Counted from the stretch's first letter, positions 26,335 to 35,092 are shown. The stretch: DNA of 64,000 nucleotides from an uncultured Holdemanella sp. (GCF_934754935.1 NZ_CAKVJB010000008.1:5816-69815); one strand, 5' to 3'. Translations and numbers: made by a program. The notes: generated by a model from the sequence alone, not told the origin.

Positions 26335-27531
26335 ATGCAAGAATATCGATATTTATTAGATATTGCCTTAATTTTATTAATGACAAAAGCCTTTGGACTT
26401 TTTTCTCGTCGATTACGTATGCCATCTGTAGTAGGTGCATTGATCGCAGGAATTGTTTTAGGGCCTGCGGTATTAAATATAGTTGAGCCAAGTAAGTTAA
26501 TTGAATCTTTATCGGAAATTGGTGTTATCGTCTTAATGTTTGCGGCTGGTCTTGAAACAAGCATTACAGATTTAAAGAAAGCAGGACTAAAAGCATTTAT
26601 TATTGCGACACTTGGTGTGTTGGTTCCATTAGCTGTTGGATACGTGGTTGGTGGATTCTATAATGTTGGGCCAGATGCATGGTTACACAACTTATTCTTA
26701 GGTGTTATTTTAACAGCTACAAGTGTTGGTATTACGGTAGAAACATTAAAAGAAATGGGATGTATGTCTACAGAAAGTGGAAATGCGATTCTAGCAGCCG
26801 CTGTCATTGATGATGTTTTAGGTATTATTTGTTTAACATTAGTAACAGGTATGGCTGATAGTTCAGTTAATATTGGTGTTGTTATGTTTAAAATCTTATT
26901 GTTCTTTGTGTTTGCCGTTGTTGTAGGAGTTATTTTACACAAAGTATTCTCATGGTGGTTTGAACATGATTCATGTGGTGGACTACAAAGATATTCAATT
27001 GTGTCTTTTGCGTTCGCATTGATTATGGCCTTCTGTTCAGAAGCCTTCTTTGGTGTTGCAGATATCACTGGTAGTTTTGTGGCTGGTTTGATTCTTTCAG
27101 GTACAAGACAATGTGATTATGTCACAAAACGTATTTCAACATTATCTTATATGTTGATTACACCTGTATTCTTTGCGAGTATTGGATTAAAACTTTCTCC
27201 AATCACATGGAATGCCAAACTTATTGAGTTAGTTATTGTATTATGTGTGGTTGCCGTTTTGACAAAAATTGTTGGATGTGGTTTAGGTGCTATTGTATGT
27301 AAATATACACCTATACAAGCTATTCGTATTGGATGTGGTATGATTAGTCGTGGAGAAGTTGCCTTAATTGTCGCAAATAAAGGTATGGCATTAGGTATTT
27401 TACCTGAAGTCTTTGTGACTCCAGTATTATTGTGTGTCGTATTCACAACGGTTATTACACCAATCTTATTAAAAATCGTATACAAAAAGAAACCAAATGA
27501 TGCAGATTTTGTACAAACTGCAAAATGTTAA
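26335..27531 (+). CDS. CPA2-family cation:proton antiporter
   Basis: This 398-residue protein has about 12-13 membrane segments. It carries the RLRMPSVVGALIAGIVLGP opening, AAVIDDVLGI (the paired Asp motif of electrogenic Na+/H+ or K+/H+ exchangers) and GMISRGEVALIVANKG near the end. No regulatory RCK/KTN or TrkA-C domain is fused. The ATG at 26335 (GGGAGG, 8 nt) is better spaced than the ATG at 26329. It is followed by a strong terminator. Confidence 0.93.
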   Translation: MQEYRYLLDIALILLMTKAFGLFSRRLRMPSVVGALIAGIVLGPAVLNIVEPSKLIESLSEIGVIVLMFAAGLETSITDLKKAGLKAFIIATLGVLVPLAVGYVVGGFYNVGPDAWLHNLFLGVILTATSVGITVETLKEMGCMSTESGNAILAAAVIDDVLGIICLTLVTGMADSSVNIGVVMFKILLFFVFAVVVGVILHKVFSWWFEHDSCGGLQRYSIVSFAFALIMAFCSEAFFGVADITGSFVAGLILSGTRQCDYVTKRISTLSYMLITPVFFASIGLKLSPITWNAKLIELVIVLCVVAVLTKIVGCGLGAIVCKYTPIQAIRIGCGMISRGEVALIVANKGMALGILPEVFVTPVLLCVVFTTVITPILLKIVYKKKPNDADFVQTAKC

Positions 27532-27546
27532 TATTATTTTCACATT

Positions 27547-27580
27547 GAGTCTTTATACTGAAAGTATGAAGACTCTTTTA
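27547..27580 (+). terminator. terminator of the antiporter gene, overlapping the next start codon
   Basis: A 13-bp stem, GAGTCTTTATACT and AGTATGAAGACTC with one T-G pair and a GAA loop, is followed by TTTT. The ATG at 27566-27568 lies inside the 3' arm. Confidence 0.8.
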
Positions 27581-28045
27581 TTTATGTTTATAATTACATT
27601 TTTAATAAAACCAATTCAACTATCGACTGTTTATTTCGTTTTATTCTTGTATTTTCTTGCCAAAAAAGACTATGAAACGATGTATATTGAAAAGTATTGG
27701 ATTTTTCCATCGATACTTCTTTTATTCTTTTGTTCAAGTTATGTGCCATTATTAAATCGAGTCTGTACAAGTCTAGTTTTTCTTTTTGTTAGCGGAACAA
27801 TTAAATTGATTAAATCCGATTGGATTGGCAGTGCCGATGTGTGTTATTTAAGTTTTTTTGGATTTTATTTGGGCATAGAAAGAATGCTTGTAGCTTTATA
27901 TATTAGTGTTTTACTTGGAATACTTTGGATTTTATATAAAAAAAAGCATATCCTTCCCTATATATCGTGTTTGGCAATTGGTGTATGGATTGCCGTTTTG
28001 AAAGGATATACGATTTTCTATTTTCTAATGAATCTTTTTTCTTGA
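27566..28045 (+). CDS. type IV prepilin peptidase-like (A24) membrane protein, small form
   Basis: This is a ~159-residue, very hydrophobic protein with about five to six membrane segments. Two Asp-containing motifs resemble A24 aspartic peptidases: KKDYETMYIEKYWI after the first segments, and GSADVCYLSFFGFYLG, the counterpart of the G-x-G-D-x-K-x-x-x-x-x-G motif. LPYISCLAIG near the end matches the LPFGPFLAxG element. The N-terminal methylase domain of PilD/ComC is absent, and Ala replaces the Gly before the second Asp. No pilin or com genes are near. ATG 27566 is in a terminator hairpin and ATG 27584 is the alternative. The last 28 bp overlap the convergent gene. Confidence 0.6.
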   Translation: MKTLLFMFIITFLIKPIQLSTVYFVLFLYFLAKKDYETMYIEKYWIFPSILLLFFCSSYVPLLNRVCTSLVFLFVSGTIKLIKSDWIGSADVCYLSFFGFYLGIERMLVALYISVLLGILWILYKKKHILPYISCLAIGVWIAVLKGYTIFYFLMNLFS

Positions 28046-28779
28046 GGACAAGTAATATCTACATCATTAAATTGAATATGATGACTTTGAAGTAAAAGTC
28101 CTGTATTATCAATTTTTTTACCTCCATATAGAGAATCGTTTAAAATGGGATGGTTCAAAGAAGCACATTGAACACGGATTTGATGTTTTCTTCCGGTAAG
28201 AATCGTTACTTGAATTAATGAACAATCTTTATAATTTTTAAGTGTATTAAATATTGAAACACTTTCTTTTCCATTTGGATGAATGATCATTTTCTTGGCA
28301 TTATGACGATCTCTTGCAATATTTGAAATGATCTTTTTATTTTTATAATTTGTATGACCTTGTACTAAGGCAATATATTCTTTTTTTATATGGTGCTCTT
28401 CCATATTTTTATCGCAATATGCCTGAAAGAATGGATGCTTACAAAATAACACCAAACCACTTGTTTCATAGTCAATTCGATGGATAGCTTGAGCTGGATA
28501 TTTGTTTTGGTTTAATTGTAAATATCCATTGACTCGAGCTTGTAGAGTGTCTTGGTTGTTTCCATCATCGTGAACCAATAAAAATGGAGGTTTAAAGGCT
28601 ACAATCAAAAATGTATTTTCGTATAAAATGTCAACCGGTTCATAATTTATTTCAACATCTTTTTCTGGGTAATTAAAATAAATCGTCTTTTTCTCTTCAT
28701 CTATTTTAAGATGCTTTTTATGTGTTTTTGAAATATAAAAAGTCTCAAAGATTTCTTGAGAAGTTGTTGTATAGCGCAT
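28018..28779 (-). CDS. RluA-family pseudouridine synthase
   Basis: The 253-residue protein has the RluA core with the catalytic Asp in HRIDYETSGL, then GRKHQIRVQCASLNHPILND. Its N-terminal ~60 residues (TTSQEIFETFYISKTHKKHL) look like a degenerate S4-like domain. RNA target unknown. ATG 28779 is chosen by fit to homologues. An upstream in-frame ATG at 28809 is possible, and neither has a clear SD. Its 3' end overlaps the convergent prepilin-peptidase-like gene by 28 bp, with no terminator visible between them. Confidence 0.88.
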   Translation of the reverse strand: MRYTTTSQEIFETFYISKTHKKHLKIDEEKKTIYFNYPEKDVEINYEPVDILYENTFLIVAFKPPFLLVHDDGNNQDTLQARVNGYLQLNQNKYPAQAIHRIDYETSGLVLFCKHPFFQAYCDKNMEEHHIKKEYIALVQGHTNYKNKKIISNIARDRHNAKKMIIHPNGKESVSIFNTLKNYKDCSLIQVTILTGRKHQIRVQCASLNHPILNDSLYGGKKIDNTGLLLQSHHIQFNDVDITCPQEKRFIRK

Positions 28780-28870
28780 GTAGTTTTCATTTATATTTTT
28801 TATGAGCATATCAATAGAATATTTTAATGATGCGTGTCATAATGTCAATAGAAGAACAGGAGGAATACTT

Positions 28871-29239
28871 ATGAAAATCTTTAAAAATTTAGAAAACGGT
28901 AGTGTTGTTGAAGGATTGTTGATGGATGTTGTTCCTAATGGGTATCGTGAATTAAAAGCGGGTGAAGTGGATGCGGCACAAGAAAAACATGTTCCACAAG
29001 TAAGTGTAGAAGATAATAAACTTAAAGTTGTAGTTGGAAGTGTTGAACATCCAATGTTAGAAGCACACTATATCACAAATATCTGGGTTGAATATAGTGA
29101 TGGAACTGTGGATCGTGCAGGACTAGTACCAGGAATGAAACCAGAATATGTTTTCGATCCAAAAGGAAGAACAGGTAAGGTGACTGTGTATGAGTATTGT
29201 AACTTGCATGGTTTGTGGAAAAATGAAATAGAATTGTAA
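28871..29239 (+). CDS. superoxide reductase (desulfoferrodoxin family) lacking desulforedoxin cysteines
   Basis: This 122-residue protein has the catalytic SOR domain, with Fe-ligand motifs EKHVP (His), EHPMLEAHYI (two His) and YCNLHGLW (Cys and His). It reduces superoxide to H2O2 without making O2, the anaerobe's alternative to SOD. The N-terminal ~40 residues align in length and pattern (GSVVEGLLMDV, YRELKAGEVDAAQEKHVP) with the desulforedoxin domain of 2Fe-SOR. They contain no Cys, so the FeCys4 centre is lost. The start is ATG 28871, with AGGAGG 8 nt upstream. Electron donor unknown, probably rubredoxin. Confidence 0.93.
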   Translation: MKIFKNLENGSVVEGLLMDVVPNGYRELKAGEVDAAQEKHVPQVSVEDNKLKVVVGSVEHPMLEAHYITNIWVEYSDGTVDRAGLVPGMKPEYVFDPKGRTGKVTVYEYCNLHGLWKNEIEL

Positions 29240-29258
29240 CGAAAATGTAAAAATGATG

Positions 29259-29290
29259 ACAGATTGTTGAAAAAAACAATCTGTTTTTTT
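29259..29290 (+). terminator. terminator of the superoxide reductase gene
   Basis: A 10-bp stem, ACAGATTGTT and AACAATCTGT, with loop GAAAAA and a T tail. The promoter of the next gene is built from the same bases. Confidence 0.85.
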
Positions 29291-29295
29291 ATAAT
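29267..29295 (+). promoter_or_regulatory. promoter for a leaderless CLC mRNA, nested in a terminator
   Basis: TTGAAA (29267-29272), exactly 17 bp, TATAAT (29290-29295). A start 7 nt downstream would be the A of ATG 29302. No SD precedes that ATG. See findings. Confidence 0.65.
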
Positions 29296-29301
29296 AAGTT
29301 T

Positions 29302-30522
29302 ATGTATAAAGAAAAGTTAAGAGAATCATTTAAAGTATATGATGAAATTGTATTAAAGTGTTTTTGTGGAATTTTTATTGGTGCAATTGTTGCGCTTTGT
29401 GAAGTTGTTTTTGGCAAAGGCCTAGAATGGATCTTAAATTTTAGAGAACACATGGGATGCATCATGTTAGTAGGGCTTCCTTTTGCGGGCCTAGCTATTG
29501 TGTTCTTGTTTGATCATTGGGGAAGAATATCTAGAAAAGGTATGGGACTTGTCTTTGAAGTGGATCAAGGAAAGAGTGATTGGATTCCACTTCGTATGGC
29601 ACCATTTATGGTTGTATCGACATGGATTACACATTTCTTTGGTGGTAGTGCAGGTCGAGAAGGCGTTGCGATGCAGATTGGAGCTACGGTATCCCATTAT
29701 TTTGGAAAATATTTCCGCTTTAAAAATAGTGGTGTTATTTTTATGGTCGCAGGTATGGCAGCTGGTTTTGCCGGATTATTTGGGACTCCAATTACAGCTA
29801 TCTTTTTTGCCTTAGAAGTATTAGTTGCGGGAACTTTAAAATATCGAGCTATGTCTTGTGCAATTCCTGCAAGTTTTACCGCAGCTTATGTTTCTAGTTT
29901 ATTTGGATTGCATAAGAGTTCGTTTAAAATTGGAAGTGTAAGTGATTTAGATGTCGAACTATCCATAAAACTTTTAGTTTTAGGGATTTTATTTGGCCTG
30001 ATTGGTGGGTTGTTTGCGTTTTTTTTAAAGCATACAAAAGCATTTGTGACAAATAAAATAAAGAATCCTTATAAACGCATTTTTATGATGGGTATTCTTG
30101 TAGCCATTTTATTATTTGTGTTTGGCAAGTGTCGGTATTCGGGTGTTGGTGAAAACTTGATTGTAGGTTCTTTTACATCGGATAAGATGTATGGATATGA
30201 TTGGATTTTAAAGTTTGTGTTAACCATTTTAACTTTATCGGCTGGTTTTCAAGGTGGTGAAGTTACACCATTATTTGCGATTGGATCAAGCTTAGGGGTT
30301 ATAATTGCGCCTGTTTTTGGATTAGATCCTTTATTTGTGGCGGCCTTAGGTTATTGTAGTGTGTTTGGAGCTGCAACGAATACTTTTTTAGCACCGATTG
30401 CGATCGGCATGGAAGTATTTGGATATCAATATTTTCCGTTCTTCTTTGTTGTATGTGCTATAGCTTATATTGTAAATCAAAATGAGTCGATTTATGCTTT
30501 ACAAAGACAAGTCAGAGAATGA
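29302..30522 (+). CDS. CLC-family anion channel/transporter, CLC-F (fluoride)-like
   Basis: The 406-residue protein has the CLC fold. The gating-glutamate motif reads GREGVAMQIG instead of GREGPxxQ. The chloride-coordinating GSGIP loop is replaced by KGMGLVFE, with Met at the Ser position. Those two changes are reported for the CLC-F clade of F-/H+ antiporters, so fluoride export is my preferred reading. Ordinary Cl- transport cannot be excluded. No C-terminal CBS domains. The ATG is preceded by a TATAAT 7 nt away and no ribosome site. No fluoride riboswitch is visible in the 62-bp gap. Confidence 0.82.
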   Translation: MYKEKLRESFKVYDEIVLKCFCGIFIGAIVALCEVVFGKGLEWILNFREHMGCIMLVGLPFAGLAIVFLFDHWGRISRKGMGLVFEVDQGKSDWIPLRMAPFMVVSTWITHFFGGSAGREGVAMQIGATVSHYFGKYFRFKNSGVIFMVAGMAAGFAGLFGTPITAIFFALEVLVAGTLKYRAMSCAIPASFTAAYVSSLFGLHKSSFKIGSVSDLDVELSIKLLVLGILFGLIGGLFAFFLKHTKAFVTNKIKNPYKRIFMMGILVAILLFVFGKCRYSGVGENLIVGSFTSDKMYGYDWILKFVLTILTLSAGFQGGEVTPLFAIGSSLGVIIAPVFGLDPLFVAALGYCSVFGAATNTFLAPIAIGMEVFGYQYFPFFFVVCAIAYIVNQNESIYALQRQVRE

Positions 30523-30536
30523 TTTGTCTTTTTTTA
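30503..30536 (+). terminator. terminator of the CLC gene
   Basis: AAAGACAA and TTGTCTTT around a 13-base loop that includes the stop codon, then T. Confidence 0.7.
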
Positions 30537-30584
30537 CGGTGTTATGAAAACGCATACAAATTTACTTAAATAAGTAGATTTTAT

Positions 30585-30613
30585 TTGAAAAAGTGCTATA
30601 CTTTAGTTATATA
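30585..30613 (+). promoter_or_regulatory. promoter of the glgCDA operon
   Basis: TTGAAA (30585-30590), 17 bp, TATATA (30608-30613), 24 bp before the glgC start. The SD is AGGAGG. Confidence 0.6.
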
Positions 30614-30637
30614 AAGAGTATTATTAGGAGGATGATT

Positions 30638-31777
30638 ATGAAACAGAATAATATGCTCGCCATGATTTTAGCGGGTGGCCGCGGAACACGTCTTTTAGAA
30701 CTAACTAAAAAGAATGCGAAACCGGCTGTTTATTTCGGGGGAAAATATCGTATTATCGATTTCCCGCTAAGTAACTGTGCGAATTCAGATATCAACGTTG
30801 TAGGTGTTTTAACTCAGTATGAATCTGTAGAATTAAATGCGTATGCTGGTGCTGGACAAAGATGGGGACTTGATGCACGTGGAAGTGGAGTTTATGTTTT
30901 GCCACCACGTGAAAAAGATGGAACAAAATTTGACGTTTATCAAGGAACGGCAGATGCCATCACTCAAAACATCGACTTTATTGACAAGTTTGATCCTGAA
31001 TATGTATTGATTCTTTCAGGTGACCACATCTATAAGATGGATTATGCAGATATGTTATCTTGCCATAAGGCAAATAATGCAGATTGTACAATTGCAGTAC
31101 TTCCAGTTCCAATGAAGGAAGCAAGTCGTTTTGGTATTATGAATACGGATGATGAAGGAAGAATTGTAGAATTTGAAGAAAAGCCAGAACATCCAAAGAG
31201 TAATTTAGCTAGTATGGGTATTTATATCTTTAACTGGAAACAATTGCGTAAAGAATTGATTTCAGATATGACAGCTGAAGGTTCTCACCATGACTTTGGT
31301 AAAGATATTATTCCAAATTTCTTAAATGCAGATAAGCGTTTATATGCTTATAAGTTTGAAGGCTATTGGAAAGATGTTGGAACAATCGATTCATTGTGGG
31401 AAGCAAACATGGACTTGTTAAACAAAAATAATGAATTGAATTTAGATGATCCAAACTGGAAAATCTATACAGAAGATATTCCAACTTTACCTCACTATGT
31501 AGGACCAACTGGAAAAGTAGAACATTGCTACATCAACCAAGGTGCAGTGATTCGAGGACATGCAGTGGATTCCGTATTATTTAACAATGTTGACATTGAT
31601 GAAGATGCACTTGTATCTCAAGCTGTATTAATGCCAAATGTTAAGGTTGGTAAAGGTGCAAAAATCTATCGTGCAATTGTTGCGGACGGTGTAAAGATTG
31701 ATGATGGTGCTGTTGTGGGTAGTCCAGACAGCGAAGAAATCGTATTAATTTCAAAGAGAGTAAAGAAGGGTGAATAA
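30638..31777 (+). CDS. glgC: glucose-1-phosphate adenylyltransferase, catalytic subunit
   Basis: This 379-residue enzyme makes ADP-glucose from ATP and glucose-1-P, the committed step of glycogen synthesis. It shows the nucleotidyltransferase motif ILAGGRGTRL (near residue 10), RIIDFPLSNC, LSGDHIYKMDY and the Lys in FEEKP. A C-terminal left-handed beta-helix provides allosteric contacts. The start is ATG 30638 after AGGAGG (6 nt). glgD follows after 2 bp, and the two gene products are expected to form a GlgC-GlgD complex, as in Bacillus and Clostridia. glgB and glgP are not in the window. Confidence 0.97.
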   Translation: MKQNNMLAMILAGGRGTRLLELTKKNAKPAVYFGGKYRIIDFPLSNCANSDINVVGVLTQYESVELNAYAGAGQRWGLDARGSGVYVLPPREKDGTKFDVYQGTADAITQNIDFIDKFDPEYVLILSGDHIYKMDYADMLSCHKANNADCTIAVLPVPMKEASRFGIMNTDDEGRIVEFEEKPEHPKSNLASMGIYIFNWKQLRKELISDMTAEGSHHDFGKDIIPNFLNADKRLYAYKFEGYWKDVGTIDSLWEANMDLLNKNNELNLDDPNWKIYTEDIPTLPHYVGPTGKVEHCYINQGAVIRGHAVDSVLFNNVDIDEDALVSQAVLMPNVKVGKGAKIYRAIVADGVKIDDGAVVGSPDSEEIVLISKRVKKGE

Positions 31778-31779
31778 TT

Positions 31780-32895
31780 ATGTGTAACGCTTTAGGAATA
31801 ATTACTTATAATGATTCTTCTGTTTATGTAGAAGGTATGCAAAAATATCGTCCAATTGCTGCATTTAGCTTTTTAGGACGTTATCGTTTAGTTGACTTTG
31901 CGATTTCAAATATGTCAAATTCAGGTATTGATGATATCCAAATTTATGTAAATGGAAATCCTCGTTCTTTAATTGATCATGTTGGTACAGGTCGTCACTA
32001 TAATATCAACTCAAAACACGGACACTTATCTTTAGTGCCTGTATATACAGATGGTGGAAATTCACGTTTTACTACAGATATTTCATGCTATGCTGAAAAT
32101 ATTCATGCTGTTATGGAAAACCACAATGACTATGTTGTGATTGCTCCAGCTAATATGCTTTATAAAGGAAACTATGAGGAATTATTAAAACAGCACATTG
32201 AAAGTGGTGCAGAAGTTTCTGTTTTATATCAACATGTTGATAACGCAAAAGAAAACTACATTGGATGTGATGTACTTCAAATGAATAAACAACGTGGTGT
32301 ATTGAGTATTGATCAAAACTTAGGAAACTATAAGTCTAGATATTTATCTTTACAAACATACATTATGTCAAAAGAAATTTTCAAAACATTAGTTGAAGAA
32401 GCTCAAGAAACAAGTTCAATGTATTGGTTCAAAGATATTTTGAATGACAAATGTGTAGATATGGATATTCGTGGATTGAATTATCGTGGACATATTTATG
32501 TTATCAATGATTTAAAATCATATTATGAAAGTAATATGGAATTCTTAACAGAAGAAAAAATGAAAGATATCAACGATCCAGAATGGCCTGTATATACTCG
32601 TACAAGTGATTCAGCTCCAGCTATTTATTTAAATGGTGGTACGGCAACAGGTTCATTGATTTCAAATGGTTGTGAAATCAGTGGTGTAGTTAAGAACTCA
32701 ATTATTGGTCGTTCTTGTAAAATTGGAAAAGATGCATTGATTGAAAATTGTATTATTATGCCAGATGTAGTAATTGCGGATGGCGCACACTTGAAGAATG
32801 TGATTGTTGACAAACATTCAAGAATCGCAAAGAAAAAAGATTTAGCAGGTTTGGAAGAACAACCTTTGTATATTGGTAGAAGGGAGAACGTTTAA
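31780..32895 (+). CDS. glgD: glucose-1-phosphate adenylyltransferase, regulatory subunit
   Basis: The 371-residue paralogue of GlgC keeps the fold (GRYRLVDFAISNMSNSGIDDI, and the beta-helix with NGGTATGSLISNGCEISG) but lacks the GGxGxRL nucleotide loop at its N terminus. It is therefore the non-catalytic, activating GlgD subunit found in Firmicutes. It lies between glgC and glgA, and its stop overlaps the glgA start by 1 bp. Confidence 0.95.
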   Translation: MCNALGIITYNDSSVYVEGMQKYRPIAAFSFLGRYRLVDFAISNMSNSGIDDIQIYVNGNPRSLIDHVGTGRHYNINSKHGHLSLVPVYTDGGNSRFTTDISCYAENIHAVMENHNDYVVIAPANMLYKGNYEELLKQHIESGAEVSVLYQHVDNAKENYIGCDVLQMNKQRGVLSIDQNLGNYKSRYLSLQTYIMSKEIFKTLVEEAQETSSMYWFKDILNDKCVDMDIRGLNYRGHIYVINDLKSYYESNMEFLTEEKMKDINDPEWPVYTRTSDSAPAIYLNGGTATGSLISNGCEISGVVKNSIIGRSCKIGKDALIENCIIMPDVVIADGAHLKNVIVDKHSRIAKKKDLAGLEEQPLYIGRRENV

Positions 32896-34334
32896 TGGCA
32901 TCAATTTTGATGGTTGCTGGGGAAGGATTACCATTCATTAAGACAGGTGGACTTGCCGATGTTATTGGATCTTTACCAAAAGCACTTACTGAAAGAGGAC
33001 ATGAAGTAAAGGTTGTAATGCCTTTATATAAGAAAATTAGTGATAAATACTATAATGAACTTCACTTTGACTGTGAATATTCAGTTTCAATCAATTATCA
33101 TGAAGTACCAGTACGTGTATTTTCAAAAATGGTAGATAATGTTTGTTTCTTCTTCATTCAACATCAAGGTTATTTTGAAAGAGATTCATTATACGGTTAT
33201 CAAGATGATGGGGAGCGTTTTGGATATTTCCAAAAAGCTGTTATCGAAATGTTGAATCAGTTGAACTATTGGCCTAACATTATCCATTGCCACGATTGGC
33301 ATACAGGTATGATTCCTTGTATGGTAAAAGAAACGCATGATGCAGATCCTAGATATCGTGCTATTCGTTTTGTATATACAATTCACAACATGGCATATCA
33401 AGGAAACTTTGGTCCTGAAATGTTAGATAGTTGCTTAGGCTTACCATACTATTTATTAGACAATGGTAATGTGCGTTTTGATGGTGGAATTTCATTTATG
33501 AAATCTGGTATCTTATATGCCGATAAAGTTACAACTGTATCACCAACTTATGCTCAAGAAATTTTATCGCCTCAATATGGTGAACACTTAGAAGCTGTAT
33601 TGAATATGCGTAAATATGATTTATGGGGAATTGTAAATGGTATTGATATCCAATTATGGAACCCTAGTACAGATCCAGAAATCCCTTATCACTTTGATAA
33701 GGTGAATATTGCGGCTCAAAAGAAAAAGGCAAAAATGGCTCTTCAAGAAGAATTGGGATTAGAAAAGAATCCAGATGTTATGATGGTTGGAGTCGTTTCT
33801 CGTTTAACTTGGCAAAAAGGATTCTATTTATTGATGGAACAATTAGATGCATTATGTGCAGCTCCTATTCAATTGGTTATTTTGGGTAGTGGTGAAAGTC
33901 AAATTGAAAATAAATTCCGTGAATTAGAAGATGGAAATAAAGGTAAGATTTGTTTCTATTACGGATATAATGAAAGCTTGGCACACCGTATTTATGCAGC
34001 AAGTGATTTATTCTTGATGCCTAGTCTATTTGAACCATGTGGCATTTCACAATTGTGCTCTATGCGTTATGGTACTTTACCTCTTGTTCGTGAAACAGGT
34101 GGATTAAAAGATACAGTCGATGCATATAATGAGTATGAAAAATCTGGAAATGGATTTAGTTTTGAAAACTATGATTCCAATGAATTGATCCACACATTAT
34201 ATTATGCTTGTGATGTTTACTATAACCGCAAAGAAGATTGGGAAATGTTACAACGTAATGCGTTGAACACAGATGTGTCATGGCAACAAAGTGCTAAAAC
34301 ATATTCTTTGTTGTATGATGAATTAGTAGACTAA
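32895..34334 (+). CDS. glgA: glycogen synthase (ADP-glucose type)
   Basis: This 479-residue GT5 glycosyltransferase adds glucose from ADP-glucose to the growing alpha-1,4-glucan. It has the N-terminal KTGGLADVIGSLPKAL donor-binding motif, HCHDWHTGMIP, VSRLTWQKGF and the C-terminal nucleotide site PSLFEPCGISQLCSMRYGTLP. The stop TAA and the ATG of the next gene overlap (TAATG). Together with glgC and glgD it completes ADP-glucose-dependent chain elongation. Branching enzyme must lie elsewhere. Confidence 0.97.
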   Translation: MASILMVAGEGLPFIKTGGLADVIGSLPKALTERGHEVKVVMPLYKKISDKYYNELHFDCEYSVSINYHEVPVRVFSKMVDNVCFFFIQHQGYFERDSLYGYQDDGERFGYFQKAVIEMLNQLNYWPNIIHCHDWHTGMIPCMVKETHDADPRYRAIRFVYTIHNMAYQGNFGPEMLDSCLGLPYYLLDNGNVRFDGGISFMKSGILYADKVTTVSPTYAQEILSPQYGEHLEAVLNMRKYDLWGIVNGIDIQLWNPSTDPEIPYHFDKVNIAAQKKKAKMALQEELGLEKNPDVMMVGVVSRLTWQKGFYLLMEQLDALCAAPIQLVILGSGESQIENKFRELEDGNKGKICFYYGYNESLAHRIYAASDLFLMPSLFEPCGISQLCSMRYGTLPLVRETGGLKDTVDAYNEYEKSGNGFSFENYDSNELIHTLYYACDVYYNRKEDWEMLQRNALNTDVSWQQSAKTYSLLYDELVD

Positions 34335-34759
34335 TGAGAATTCTTGTTAGTGCATGTTTATTAGGATATGACTGTAAGTACAATGGAAAAAACAATTATA
34401 ACTCAAAAATTGTTGAACTTTTAAAAGAACATGAAGTCATTCCTGTTTGTCCAGAAATGCTTGGAGGACTTACTTGTCCGCGTATTCCTTGTGAAAAAGT
34501 AGGGGATAAAGTTATGGATAAAGAGGGTAATGATTGTACAAAACAGTTTATCAAAGGAGCAGAAGTAGCTCTTAATATAGCGAAAGAAAAACAAGTGGAT
34601 TTTGCGATTTTGCAAAGAAGATCACCTAGTTGTGGGTATTCCCTAATTTATGATGGGACTTTTAAAGGGAATCTTATAGCTGGTAGTGGTATCTTTGCTC
34701 AAATGCTGCAAAGTTTAGATATTCCAATTATGGAAGCGGAATCAGAAAAATTCGTTTAG
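34334..34759 (+). CDS. DUF523 family protein
   Basis: This 141-residue protein has the DUF523 (YbbK) pattern: ILVSACLLGYDCKYNG, VCPEMLGGLTCPRIPCE, and LQRRSPSCGYSLIYDG. The conserved cysteines suggest a metal or thiol function, but none is established. It starts at the last base of glgA, so it is in the glg operon by position. A link to glycogen is not implied by the family. Confidence 0.88.
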   Translation: MRILVSACLLGYDCKYNGKNNYNSKIVELLKEHEVIPVCPEMLGGLTCPRIPCEKVGDKVMDKEGNDCTKQFIKGAEVALNIAKEKQVDFAILQRRSPSCGYSLIYDGTFKGNLIAGSGIFAQMLQSLDIPIMEAESEKFV

Positions 34760-34762
34760 GTA

Positions 34763-34791
34763 TTGTTTTCTTTGGCAAAATGTCATAAAAT
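34763..34791 (+). promoter_or_regulatory. promoter of ptsH
   Basis: TTGTTT (34763-34768), 17 bp, TAAAAT (34786-34791). AGGAGG follows 8 nt before the ATG. Confidence 0.5.
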
Positions 34792-34820
34792 ACATTTAGA
34801 TTTGATTTAGGAGGATAATT

Positions 34821-35087
34821 ATGAAACAAGTAACTGTAACTGTAGTAGATCCAGTAGGTCTTCACGCACGTCCAGCAACTGTAGCTGTTAACGCTGCTAG
34901 TAAATTCAAAAGCGAAATCAATGTAGCTTTCAAAGGACGTGAAGTAAACATGAAATCTATCATGGGAGTTATGTCTTTAGGAATTCCTACACAGTCAGAA
35001 ATCACAATTAGCTGCTCAGGCGAAGATGAAGATGCTGCTGTAGCTGCAATCGAAGAAGTATTGCGCGCTCAGAAGATCATTGCTTAA
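34821..35087 (+). CDS. ptsH: phosphocarrier protein HPr
   Basis: The 88-residue HPr passes phosphate from enzyme I to the sugar-specific EIIA domains. The active His15 is in VGLHARPAT and the regulatory Ser46 is in NMKSIMGVM. Ser46 is the HPr-kinase target that lets P-Ser-HPr act with CcpA in catabolite repression. Codon use is of a highly expressed gene. It is monocistronic, with its own promoter and terminator. Enzyme I (ptsI) is not adjacent but 19 kb downstream. Confidence 0.97.
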   Translation: MKQVTVTVVDPVGLHARPATVAVNAASKFKSEINVAFKGREVNMKSIMGVMSLGIPTQSEITISCSGEDEDAAVAAIEEVLRAQKIIA

Positions 35088-35092
35088 TTAAG

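Noticed and set aside
29240..29301. Fluoride riboswitch before the CLC gene
   Set aside because: The gap is filled by a terminator and promoter; no fluoride aptamer pattern is visible.
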